Below, piece after piece: positions 1 to 9,100 of a DNA stretch of 64,000 bases; position 1 is the first letter of the stretch, and each line of letters opens with the position of its first letter. This DNA comes from CAZGCA01 sp964524145. GTDB lineage: Bacteria > Hydrogenedentota > CAZGCA01. A program made the position numbers and the translations under genes. The DNA lies in contig CAZGCA010000006.1 of assembly GCA_964524145.1 (NCBI GenBank), positions 37,730-101,729 of the forward strand, read 5' to 3'. Under the pieces are notes generated by a model. That model did no database searches. It saw nothing but the letters and a program-made list of their open reading frames with translations, and was not told the DNA's origin.

Positions 1-3000
1 GATCCCATTTGTTGTTGTCGTTCAAGTCCACGAACTTATCATAAACACCGTTGCCGGTCTCATCGACGAACGCCGCCACCGTAAACGTGTAGGTTATGGG
101 GTTCAGCTCGTCACCCGGTTCGGTACGACCGGGAGGAGGAACCGTTCTGTCCTCGAGGTCTTTAAAAGGCACAAGCTTCGGCAGGCCCGCGCGGACAATA
201 CCGGACTTCTCTCCGTCGTCCCAGGTTCCGTCGTCACGTACCGGATCGGACGTCAGCGTCCAGCGGAACATGACTCCCGCCTCGTCGGGCTTCTCCTTGA
301 ACGTGAACGTGGCAGAGGATGTGAAGACGGGAGCAGGGTCGGGATACTCGACGCGGTCCGGATGCGTCAGGATAACGGTGTCGGGAGCCGGCGACACGAC
401 GGACCAATCGTAAACCACCATCTCGCCCAGGTTGCCCGCATAATCCACCGCCGCAAGGAAGAATTGATACCTCGCGCCAACCTCGATGATCGGCGGTTTA
501 AACGTCACGGGGGAACCGCTCGCGGTCCACGGTACAAGGTCAGGTTGGGGGTTCGGTTGCAGCCGCTCGAGCTGGTACAGGAACGTGGTGAATGGCTGTT
601 GCGCGACGAACCCCACGTTGCCAAGCGACGGGTCGCCACCGCTGCCGGCCCGAAACGCAAACGATGCAATCGGGGTTGTCGACGGGTTCGCGGGCCGCGC
701 CACAAACTCGGGCACCGGCGGTTCCGGGTCCCACACCAGGGCTATCGCGCTCGCATCGGGATCGCTCACGTTGCCTGCACGGTCTCGCGTCACCGGCTGG
801 AGGATCGTTACCCCCTCATCGGACGGCGCGAACGGGAACCCCCAGCCTGAAACAAGGCTGCTGGTAGCCCTACCGTCCACCGAAAAACCAACCACATTAG
901 CGTTGACGAACGCTCCGTCCACTAATACCCCAATCACGTCCGGATCATTGAACGCATCAAACCCCGATGCGTATCCATCAAGCAGGGGGTCAAGCGCTCC
1001 GCCAGCCAGGCCAATCTCCAACTTAACGGGCAACCCGGTCCAGCTTCCACTGAAGTCGTACCCGGTGTTGTAGAAGAACGCGCGCGGGAACCCCTCGAAG
1101 CCAAGCAGAGACGGGACATCCGGGACGCCAAGTATGATGTTGAGCACGAGGTTGGCAAGCTGCCAGCCTAACGGCTTAAGTACCGTCGCCCCCGCCAATC
1201 CGCTTGGCAGAATATCGTTATGCCCGGGACTGACACCGGGCAGCGCCACACCGTATGGGTTTACGTACTGCCAGGGACCACCCACCAACGGATTCGCTCC
1301 CAGCCTCGGCGTCGGCGGGGCCGGCCATACCGGGCCGTTGGTGATGTACGGGTTGGCCGTGTCGATATTCACCACCAACGAACAGAGCGGATCGAGCACG
1401 TTGCCGTATGTGGCGACAGGCACTTCGACCTCTGCCGTTCCGTTCCAGGTCCAGAACGCCGGATCCGGCTCGTTGTCGTCGCCGAGTATCCGGTCTGCAA
1501 GAATGAACTCGACAGCCTCCCGTCCCGAGTTGAACGGGTACGCCATGTAGACCCTGCTGGGATCGCCGGGCACCCGAAACGTGAGCTCCGACGGCACTCC
1601 AACGGGCGGATCGATCGTCACCATGAAAAGCACCTCGCCGGGTCCAGCCTCGCGCAGAAACGCTTCCGTCACCAAGCCAAGATCGTACACTCTGTCACCC
1701 TGCTCGACTCGTACAAGGCACACCCGTATTGGAATGCTACCGATATAGATCTCGTCAGCACCGATATCGACATCGCCGTCGGGATCGGGCCGCCCCTGCC
1801 GATCGATGTCGAACTCCGGTGTGAACTCGTCATCGGCGGCAACGTCTTCGCACGGCGACATCTCGTCGAGATGGATCGGGTCGGACGGATACCTCAGGAA
1901 CAGCGGGTGCGCCGATATCGAGCCGGGACCCGGCGCAACACCGTCGTAGTTCGCCCAGAGCTCTGTCGTGCCGTACGGCCACTTGTTGCCGAAGACGTCG
2001 TTGTACCCGAGCGTCGGACTGAACACCCGGGGCGGCGACGTCAGATCGGGGTCGTAGTAGTAGAAGTCCACCGGTTCCGACTCGATAACGCTGCCCGGCG
2101 GTCCCGGATCGTATCGCAGCACCACCCAGACACGCCGCACCGGTTCGTTTATAGGCAGATCACCTTGGCCGTGGAAATCCCGGGTGCCGCAGTTTGACGT
2201 GCCGCACGGCGGCAGCTCGGGTATCGGCGGCGCAATCACGGCGATCTCGTTCGGCGAGAGTATCTCGACACCGTCAACTACTATCTCGCCTCGTCGATCA
2301 GCGGGATCAGCCGGATCGTCACTCCCCGGCGGTGGCAGCGGCTCGTTCTCCATCTCGAAGAATATCACCTGTAACCCGACGTCGCCCGGGAACTCCGATT
2401 CGGGAAAGGTAAACCCGCGGCCCCTCAGCCTGATCTCCTCGCCGCCCTCGACGGGGCTGCAGTTCGGTTCGACGTCTATCGCGAACGGAGTCGACGGAGC
2501 CCCGTCGTCGTAGTAGACTATCGCATCGTCGGCCACGGCATAGTTGCCGCTCGGATCGACCACCACAATATCGTACACGCCCGCTTTCCCGTCCGGGGCA
2601 GGCGGCGGCCAGAACGCTATCTGGGCCTGCGTTCCCACAATGGGCGTATAGAGTTCCGCCGCTTCGTGACCGACATACACCACCGTTCCTGACGTGAAGT
2701 TCGCTCCCGTGATAACGATCGGGTCAGGAACGCCGTCAGGCGGGAGTACGCTGTCCGGTGTCTCGCCCGAAAGAAGCACGGGAACCGGCGGAGGGGGAGG
2801 AAAGATCGATGTTATCACGGGCCCGCCACCGCTCGGCAGGTAGGTGAACGGCACGGGATTGCTTGCACCCGCCGGAAATGCGCCAAAACTTGTTAAGTTG
2901 TTGACATACACGTTCACGGTCATAACGGGGGGAGTAGGATCCGGCAGATACGTGAGCACAAGCTCCTCCTCCGACACGTAGATCACATCCTGCGGACTGT

Positions 3001-5848
3001 TGGGCCCGGTGCGCGGCAGCGTCTCGAGAGCCACGCCCGGGTTTGCCGGGTCTTCAAATATCACGTCCGCCGTCCAGTGCAGCTCGCCCGCAGGGTCCGG
3101 CATCTGGTACGCTTCGAAGTCGGAACCGAATATGCGGATGTACACATCCCCGCCGAATGGGACTTCGGGCGCGGTGGGATCGACATGCGTGTCCGGCGAC
3201 AAGTACCCTATTCGCGGCAAACGAGGGGTGCCCGTGCCGGTCGCGTTCGGTAGGTACTCGAAACCGTCGAGAATCGTTATTGTATAAACCTCAGCGCCCT
3301 GCTCCTTAATTATCTTGATGTCCTGCGTTCCCGGCTGACCTGTTGGTGACGGCGGCGTGGTGAAGCTCAACGTGTTGTCGCTTCCGACCGTAAAAGGAAC
3401 AAGCACCGGCCCTACGAAAACTTGTGAAATGGCTGAGACTCCAGCTAGGAAGAATCCAGTGCCGCTTATGATGACGTTTGTTCCGCCAAGCTCGGGACCC
3501 GTTTCGTTGGTTACATCCGTAATCGCGAACGGGTCGGCGCCCGGTGGAACAAGGACCCAAAGATCCTGCGAGATCATGGAGGCGAACTGGTCCGCGTCGC
3601 CCAACGGGTCGGGGTTCGGGTTGATAACCGTGACCGGCGGTCGAGACCCGCCCGGGAAGTCTGGAAGTGGAAGGAGCGTCAATGGATCGGTCAGTATGCG
3701 GTCGGGTGTTGCCTCAGCTATCGTCGGCGTGACTATCGCACCGGCCTGACCCTCCAGCTCGACAACGAGCGGTGCGGCAGCCGGCCGGTGGTCGAACCCG
3801 CCGCCAAGAATGGTGAGGGGCTGAGAATCGCCATCAAGAGGATCGTGCGATACCCAGTTTCTGAGCAGCCTAAGCCCGTTGTCTACATACTCATAGCCGA
3901 CTTCCTCAATTCGAGGCACCCCGTCGTTGAAGTAGGTTAACGCCTCGGGCAGCCTGTCCGAAGCAAGCTGTGGTAGCGGAGTCGGCGAAGCACTGCATGC
4001 GGTGCAGCCGTCAACAGGATCGGGATTGGTGACGACGAGATCGTAGACGCCGGCTCCACCGTTGGGCGCGGGCGGCGGGTCGAACCATATCTCAGACGAT
4101 GATATGGAAGTGACTTGCCGTGCGGGCACGCCTCCAACGGTAACCATAGGCACATTGGGCGTGGTGGCAAAGTTCGCCCCCTTGATGGTGAATGAGCCGG
4201 TAGCGCGGATGCCCCCCGGAGGTTGCGGATCACCGTCCATGGTCACCTTGTTCGGCTCGACGGAATCCACCTTCGGGAAACCCGGCACGGCACAGTAGCA
4301 CGGGCGAGGCGGTGACCCTCTCGGATCGGACAAGCCGTTGGGGTTGATCACCTGGACGGGACCGGACGCGCCCAGCACCGTGACAGCATGTATCTCGTTC
4401 TCGGAAACCCATTCCACGCCTACCAACGGCGTCCCGCCTATCGTGACCGTGAGCGGGCCGAACGGTCCGGCCGCAGCGGCTATCTCGGGCTCGAAGTTCT
4501 GCCCGAGTATGACCACGTGCTGGCCGCCCAATAGGGGGCCGACGTCCGGGAGTATCGCATCCACCACCGGCGTCTGCGCCGGAGGCAGGCCTGCAAACCC
4601 GGTCGGCAAATACGTGAACGCATCCGGCAGCGTTATCATCAGCCCGCTCGGAAACATGATGGTGACGTCGTACACGCCCGGCTGCGGGTAGCCGTTCGGC
4701 CACGAGACAGGCCCGTCGCCCGTCTGCGCAGGCGAGGCGGGCGGAAGCTCGTACTGCCCCAACGCCGCATCGAAGAGCGCCTCGTTCGTCCCGAACCACA
4801 CCCGGGTGTCGTTTGCCATATTGGGCCCGATGACCGTAATCCGATACGGGGTCCCCGGCTGGTGACCGATCACGGGCCCGAACCGCGGCGTAATACCGAT
4901 CGAGGACGGGGCAGCCTTTATCCCGACGTCGTCGTGCCAGACCACGATGTTGTTGAACGCTCGCGGGAATCCGTTGCCCATGAAGTACATTCCGACATTC
5001 GGCAGCGCACCGCTCGTGTTGTTCTCCATAATGGTGTTGTTGTAGATGATCGGCGAGCTGCCCTGCGTGCCCGACCCCGCCGACACGATACCGGCCACGC
5101 CGCCGCTCGTGCCAGTGCTCTCATAAGGACCGATATAGTTGTTGGTGATCAGGGGTGCGGGCCGAAGCCCGCTGTCGTTGTGCATCACCTCGATACCGGC
5201 ACCGGGCGACCCGGTGACCACACACCCGTTGATCGTCGGCGAGCAGTCAAAGACGGATATCAGCCCGCCTGCCACCACGAACCCGTCGAACTCGACCCCT
5301 GTCGTTGACGGTGAACTGGTGGCCGGTCTGGATGTGGGAACCGACCCCGGCGGGTTGGGCGGCACAACGGTAAGCGCGGCCTCGAAATCGCAGACTCGAA
5401 ACTGAACGCTCCCGTTGATAACAATCGCGTTGTCAGTCGAGCCGTCGGGTTCCATCGGTATCTCGGCCGACCTGATCGTGAGAGGAAACTCGTCCACCTG
5501 TGAGTCGTCCACCCACAGGTCAGGTATCGGAACAGTCAGGTTCTCCGTATACCCGACCGAATCATACTTAACATAGACCACCGCCTTCGTTACCACCTCG
5601 TTATAGAGGTCCGTGGCAGCCTGGTCTATCGCGCTCTGGATTGTGCTATAGACGGGTGTCGACGCGTTTGGGTCCACGACGTAGAGCCCTATCTGTGCAC
5701 AGACGGGGCTCGACACGCACACGACAGCAGCCAGGAGAAGTACGAAGTACGAAGTGCGAAGTACGAACGCGGCCGGACCTCGATTGCAGGGGCGATCCGT
5801 GCGATCGCCCGGCAAGCGATCCTTCGCTTCTGTACGAACGTGCCTCAT
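1..5848 (-). CDS. Giant secreted beta-helix and IPT/TIG-domain protein, 3' end missing
   Basis: The frame is open from an ATG at 5848 to the window edge, giving 1,949 visible codons, so the C-terminus is missing. Residues about 28-52 form a Sec signal peptide (hydrophobic stretch FVLLLAAVVCV, probable cleavage after VCA before QIGLY). Residues about 120-310 look like a right-handed parallel beta-helix, with short Asn-rich rungs such as NGCVVTGS, ITNNYIG and YNNTIMENN. From about residue 330 onward there are repeated IPT/TIG-like Ig domains (for example near 436, 526, 783, 1013 and 1129), recognised by the pattern GxxVxIxGxxF followed by VxxGG. An acidic DETGNGVYDKF loop lies near the edge. 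The likely role is an exported surface or extracellular protein. Its start lies in a repeat-rich stretch and the signal peptide core is encoded by 7-bp tandem repeats. It may end in a sorting domain outside the window, which cannot be seen. Confidence 0.85.
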   Translation of the reverse strand, partial: MRHVRTEAKDRLPGDRTDRPCNRGPAAFVLRTSYFVLLLAAVVCVSSPVCAQIGLYVVDPNASTPVYSTIQSAIDQAATDLYNEVVTKAVVYVKYDSVGYTENLTVPIPDLWVDDSQVDEFPLTIRSAEIPMEPDGSTDNAIVINGSVQFRVCDFEAALTVVPPNPPGSVPTSRPATSSPSTTGVEFDGFVVAGGLISVFDCSPTINGCVVTGSPGAGIEVMHNDSGLRPAPLITNNYIGPYESTGTSGGVAGIVSAGSGTQGSSPIIYNNTIMENNTSGALPNVGMYFMGNGFPRAFNNIVVWHDDVGIKAAPSSIGITPRFGPVIGHQPGTPYRITVIGPNMANDTRVWFGTNEALFDAALGQYELPPASPAQTGDGPVSWPNGYPQPGVYDVTIMFPSGLMITLPDAFTYLPTGFAGLPPAQTPVVDAILPDVGPLLGGQHVVILGQNFEPEIAAAAGPFGPLTVTIGGTPLVGVEWVSENEIHAVTVLGASGPVQVINPNGLSDPRGSPPRPCYCAVPGFPKVDSVEPNKVTMDGDPQPPGGIRATGSFTIKGANFATTPNVPMVTVGGVPARQVTSISSSEIWFDPPPAPNGGAGVYDLVVTNPDPVDGCTACSASPTPLPQLASDRLPEALTYFNDGVPRIEEVGYEYVDNGLRLLRNWVSHDPLDGDSQPLTILGGGFDHRPAAAPLVVELEGQAGAIVTPTIAEATPDRILTDPLTLLPLPDFPGGSRPPVTVINPNPDPLGDADQFASMISQDLWVLVPPGADPFAITDVTNETGPELGGTNVIISGTGFFLAGVSAISQVFVGPVLVPFTVGSDNTLSFTTPPSPTGQPGTQDIKIIKEQGAEVYTITILDGFEYLPNATGTGTPRLPRIGYLSPDTHVDPTAPEVPFGGDVYIRIFGSDFEAYQMPDPAGELHWTADVIFEDPANPGVALETLPRTGPNSPQDVIYVSEEELVLTYLPDPTPPVMTVNVYVNNLTSFGAFPAGASNPVPFTYLPSGGGPVITSIFPPPPPVPVLLSGETPDSVLPPDGVPDPIVITGANFTSGTVVYVGHEAAELYTPIVGTQAQIAFWPPPAPDGKAGVYDIVVVDPSGNYAVADDAIVYYDDGAPSTPFAIDVEPNCSPVEGGEEIRLRGRGFTFPESEFPGDVGLQVIFFEMENEPLPPPGSDDPADPADRRGEIVVDGVEILSPNEIAVIAPPIPELPPCGTSNCGTRDFHGQGDLPINEPVRRVWVVLRYDPGPPGSVIESEPVDFYYYDPDLTSPPRVFSPTLGYNDVFGNKWPYGTTELWANYDGVAPGPGSISAHPLFLRYPSDPIHLDEMSPCEDVAADDEFTPEFDIDRQGRPDPDGDVDIGADEIYIGSIPIRVCLVRVEQGDRVYDLGLVTEAFLREAGPGEVLFMVTIDPPVGVPSELTFRVPGDPSRVYMAYPFNSGREAVEFILADRILGDDNEPDPAFWTWNGTAEVEVPVATYGNVLDPLCSLVVNIDTANPYITNGPVWPAPPTPRLGANPLVGGPWQYVNPYGVALPGVSPGHNDILPSGLAGATVLKPLGWQLANLVLNIILGVPDVPSLLGFEGFPRAFFYNTGYDFSGSWTGLPVKLEIGLAGGALDPLLDGYASGFDAFNDPDVIGVLVDGAFVNANVVGFSVDGRATSSLVSGWGFPFAPSDEGVTILQPVTRDRAGNVSDPDASAIALVWDPEPPVPEFVARPANPSTTPIASFAFRAGSGGDPSLGNVGFVAQQPFTTFLYQLERLQPNPQPDLVPWTASGSPVTFKPPIIEVGARYQFFLAAVDYAGNLGEMVVYDWSVVSPAPDTVILTHPDRVEYPDPAPVFTSSATFTFKEKPDEAGVMFRWTLTSDPVRDDGTWDDGEKSGIVRAGLPKLVPFKDLEDRTVPPPGRTEPGDELNPITYTFTVAAFVDETGNGVYDKFVDLNDNNKWD
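5741..5768. repeat. Four tandem AGTACGA heptamers inside a signal-peptide coding region
   Basis: Four head-to-tail copies of the 7-mer AGTACGA (the third is AGTGCGA) occupy these bases. On the minus strand they encode the residues VLRTSYFVL, which lead into and start the hydrophobic core of the signal peptide of the protein beginning at 5848. Short repeats of this kind often occur scattered between genes; here one is translated. Confidence 0.85.
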
Positions 5849-5858
5849 CCGCTCAGTT

Positions 5859-6124
5859 CCCACTTCCCCATTCTCACTTCTCAATTCTGAATTCACAATT
5901 CCCCGTCTACCGTCTACCGTCTACCGTCTACCACTTCGCTCTTCCCACTTCCCCATTCTGAATTCGTAATTCACAATTCTGAATTCCCACTTCCCCGTCT
6001 ACCGTATACCGTCTACCGTCTACCACTTCCCACTTCGCTCTTCCCACTTCCCCATTCTGAATTCGTAATTCACAATTCTGAATTCCCACTTCCCCGTCTA
6101 CCGTATACCGTCTACCGTCTACCA
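5859..6124. repeat. 99-bp tandem repeat array with GTCTACC and GAATTC motifs
   Basis: Two nearly identical 99-bp units start at 5933 and 6032 (the second is slightly shorter), and a diverged partial unit lies at 5859-5932. Each unit has a CTGAATTC-rich part with GAATTC palindromes and ends in runs of CGTCTACC. It fills the gap between the 1,809-residue gene (stop at 6128) and the next gene (start at 5848). The CGTCTACC part recurs at 11407, 11641, 14853 and 32804. There are no spacers of unique sequence, so it is not a CRISPR array. Confidence 0.9.
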
Positions 6125-6127
6125 ACA

Positions 6128-9100
6128 TCACGGCACATCCGTCGACCGTTCATACACCACCCTCAGCTTCCGTTCGCCCATCACGTCGAAATCCCTGTCG
6201 TCGAGCACGCCGTCTCCGTTGACATCCTCCGTCACGCGGCCCGCCTGCGCGAGACACGTTATCTCGAAGACGTCCGAATGGACGGTTATCAGGTTCGATA
6301 TCCGCTGGAACCGGCGCGACATCTCCGCACGACGCTCAGCAGCGGCAACGGCCGGGATAGTGCTGAGGTCCGGGTCCGCGACGCTCGTCGCGCCAAGGAT
6401 GTCTGTGGGTAACGCATATACGTATTGACCGCTGCCTGGATTCCCAACTTCGTAAGGAATACCGGAAACGAGCTGGCCGATGGACTGGTACCCGCCGACC
6501 GGCCGATAGCCTGCTGCGCGGCTCAGGGGCGATAGAGCCCCGTTCTGGTCTCTGAACGGCACCTCCGGCAGCGTGGAGGCTCCTCCACGGCCGCGGTTCA
6601 AGTCTCCCGCAGGAATCCACGACGGAAGCACGATACGGTTTGCGCGGCGACGCAGTTCCGCGTCGTCCGCCCCCTGGAACAAGCCCGGAAGCGACGCCAG
6701 CATGTTGTACTCATTCCCAAGCGGGTATCCAGGATTGGGTGTGGCCGGATACCCGGCAACGATTCGCGGTTCGACGCTGTTGATATTGAGCTTGCCCGGC
6801 TCCCGGCGACGCGGCGCAAGCACGACGCGCGTGAAGTAGTTCGGCCTGTTCGACCGGTTCGTCACTCTGACCTTGAGCGTGTTGTGACGGATCTGGACGA
6901 GACCGCAACGTACGACACCGTCCGTCGACGGGTACACCCAGTCAAGAAACCGCACTATCTGGTAATCGGTGTTTCCCCTGTTCTTCGTACTCACTTCTAT
7001 CGAAACCGGGTAGAACGCCTCCGGTTCCAGCGTGCCGATGAGCGGCCTGATGGTCTCGTCGAGCGTGATCACGTATAGCGTGTAGAGGCCGTCTTCGACA
7101 CCGTCGTCCGCGTCCCACTCCCAGACACCGGTCTGGCCGAACGCCTCGCTCACGTACCCGATGGTGAGCTCATCCCTGTCAACCTCGACCCACCCCGTAT
7201 TGTCTGTGTTCGGCCCGACGAGCTTCCAGGGGCCGGGGTCAACATCGGCGTCGGCAGGGTTCGACAACGCTGCGGGCAGCATCTGCTGCGACGTGGTAAG
7301 TATGTCCGTCATCGCCGGCATCCACTCGAGCGGCATCAGGACCGACTGGGGGGTGACCGGCACGGCATCGAGCATCAGGGCGGCATAGATCTCCTCGCGC
7401 GAGAGAAGATTGTTGCCGTTCACGTCTATCACCGACAAGAGCCAGTCAAAAAACCACTCGGGAACGATCCATCTCGCGTCGTTCTGATCCCGCGGCTCCG
7501 GATAAGCCTTATTCACAAAGATCTGGGCATTGCCGGAAGTCTCCGCGTCCAAGAACGCCCTGAGCAGCGGCTCGAGATACTGCTCGCGTGCCGACCGGTA
7601 GAACGGCACCTCGAGCAGCTCGCCGATCGTCGCTGCGTTCGCGTTCTTGACCACAACATAATCCGAATGGCCGCCGCCGTCACGCGACATGAGACCCACG
7701 CTCGCGTGGCGTGTGTCAACCGGGTACGTCGCTGCCAGGTTGACACTAAACGGGACGGGCGAGCCGAAATCGACCCACTCCGGAACCAGCGGCGTGCCGT
7801 CACCGGCTGTGAACGAACGCCTGAGCGGCCAATCGTCGTAGATGCCGTCACGCACTGCGTAGTCAACCGGCACCGGGAGAGGCAGCTGAACCGTTCTCCC
7901 GTCCCCCAATCTTACTACCGCTTCCGGAGGGAAACCCAGGGCACCCGGCACCACCGGCGGCCCCACCAGCATCGACAGGTAGTAGACCTGGTCCGGAACC
8001 GCGGGCGTATCGCCCGCGTACAGAGGGTTCTTGCGCTCGAGGCTCCGGTAGAAATCGTCGGCGGGCTCGTTGAAGTAGAGGTCGCCGTCCGCGTTCATCA
8101 CGTCAGTGCTCGTGTACGACACCTGGTCGGCGATATGGCCCCGCGCCGCAGGGCCCTCGTACAGGGTGATGATAACCGGCTCGCCCGGCTCGGACTCGAC
8201 CAGGCCGTAGACTGCGAGAAAGTGTTTCTCGTCGAAGCCCGGACGGCCCGGAGCAGGCGCCCAGGGGAACCAGGCCGGCCACAGCGACCAGGGAAAAGGC
8301 GGATCCAATCCCGGCGACGCGTCCGGGTGTGTCGGCCACGGCGACAAGCGCGACGGGAACGGAAGCGGGAGGGGGAACCATTGCTCATAGGGCATGAACG
8401 GAGGGCCGGGCCATCGGCTGCGGGGTGAAGACCACGTGGGCAACAATGTGCTGTCACACGGGGCGTCCACGCTTGGGTAGAACGTTCTCACATCGGAGGC
8501 TTCCGTCGGTTCATCAGTGTAGGGATCCGGCAGAAACCAATCGTCATTCCAACCGTTGTGGTTGATCATCAAGCTCCACAGAAACGTCTGGTCGCCGTCG
8601 TTGTCAACACCGTCGAGCCGAGGGTTGTTCGGGAATATGCCGCCCGTCAGCGACCTGCTCGCCTCAAGGTTTGCCCGAATCGGGCATATCGGTGTCGGGT
8701 TCAATGGGTCATCTATTCCCGGAAACAAGTGGGCCTGGGCACGAAGCGACTCCGGGTCGGGAGAGAGCACCAGCCGCCCTGGCCGTCCCGTTTCCAGCGA
8801 GCTTCCTGGTATTACCGTCGTCGTGAACGGTGGAAACACAGGCGCGTCCGAGCCGATGTAGACGCTCTCGGGTCCGATACTGAGTTCCCAGCCGTCGAGA
8901 TTGACGGGTTTGTCGCTCAGGTTGACCAGCTCGATCCATTCGAGGTTCGGCTCCTGGCTCAGCGTGACATGGTTGAAATAGACCGGGTCAGCATTGCCGT
9001 CGAGGTCAGCGTCGGAATAGGCGTTCCGCAACCGGATCGTAATACCGGTGGCAGGGAAAGGTATGGGTTGAGTTCCCGACGTAAACGGATCGCCGTCAAC

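Noticed and set aside
5859..6124. CRISPR array
   Set aside because: The 99-bp units are direct tandem copies without unique spacers and no cas gene is near.
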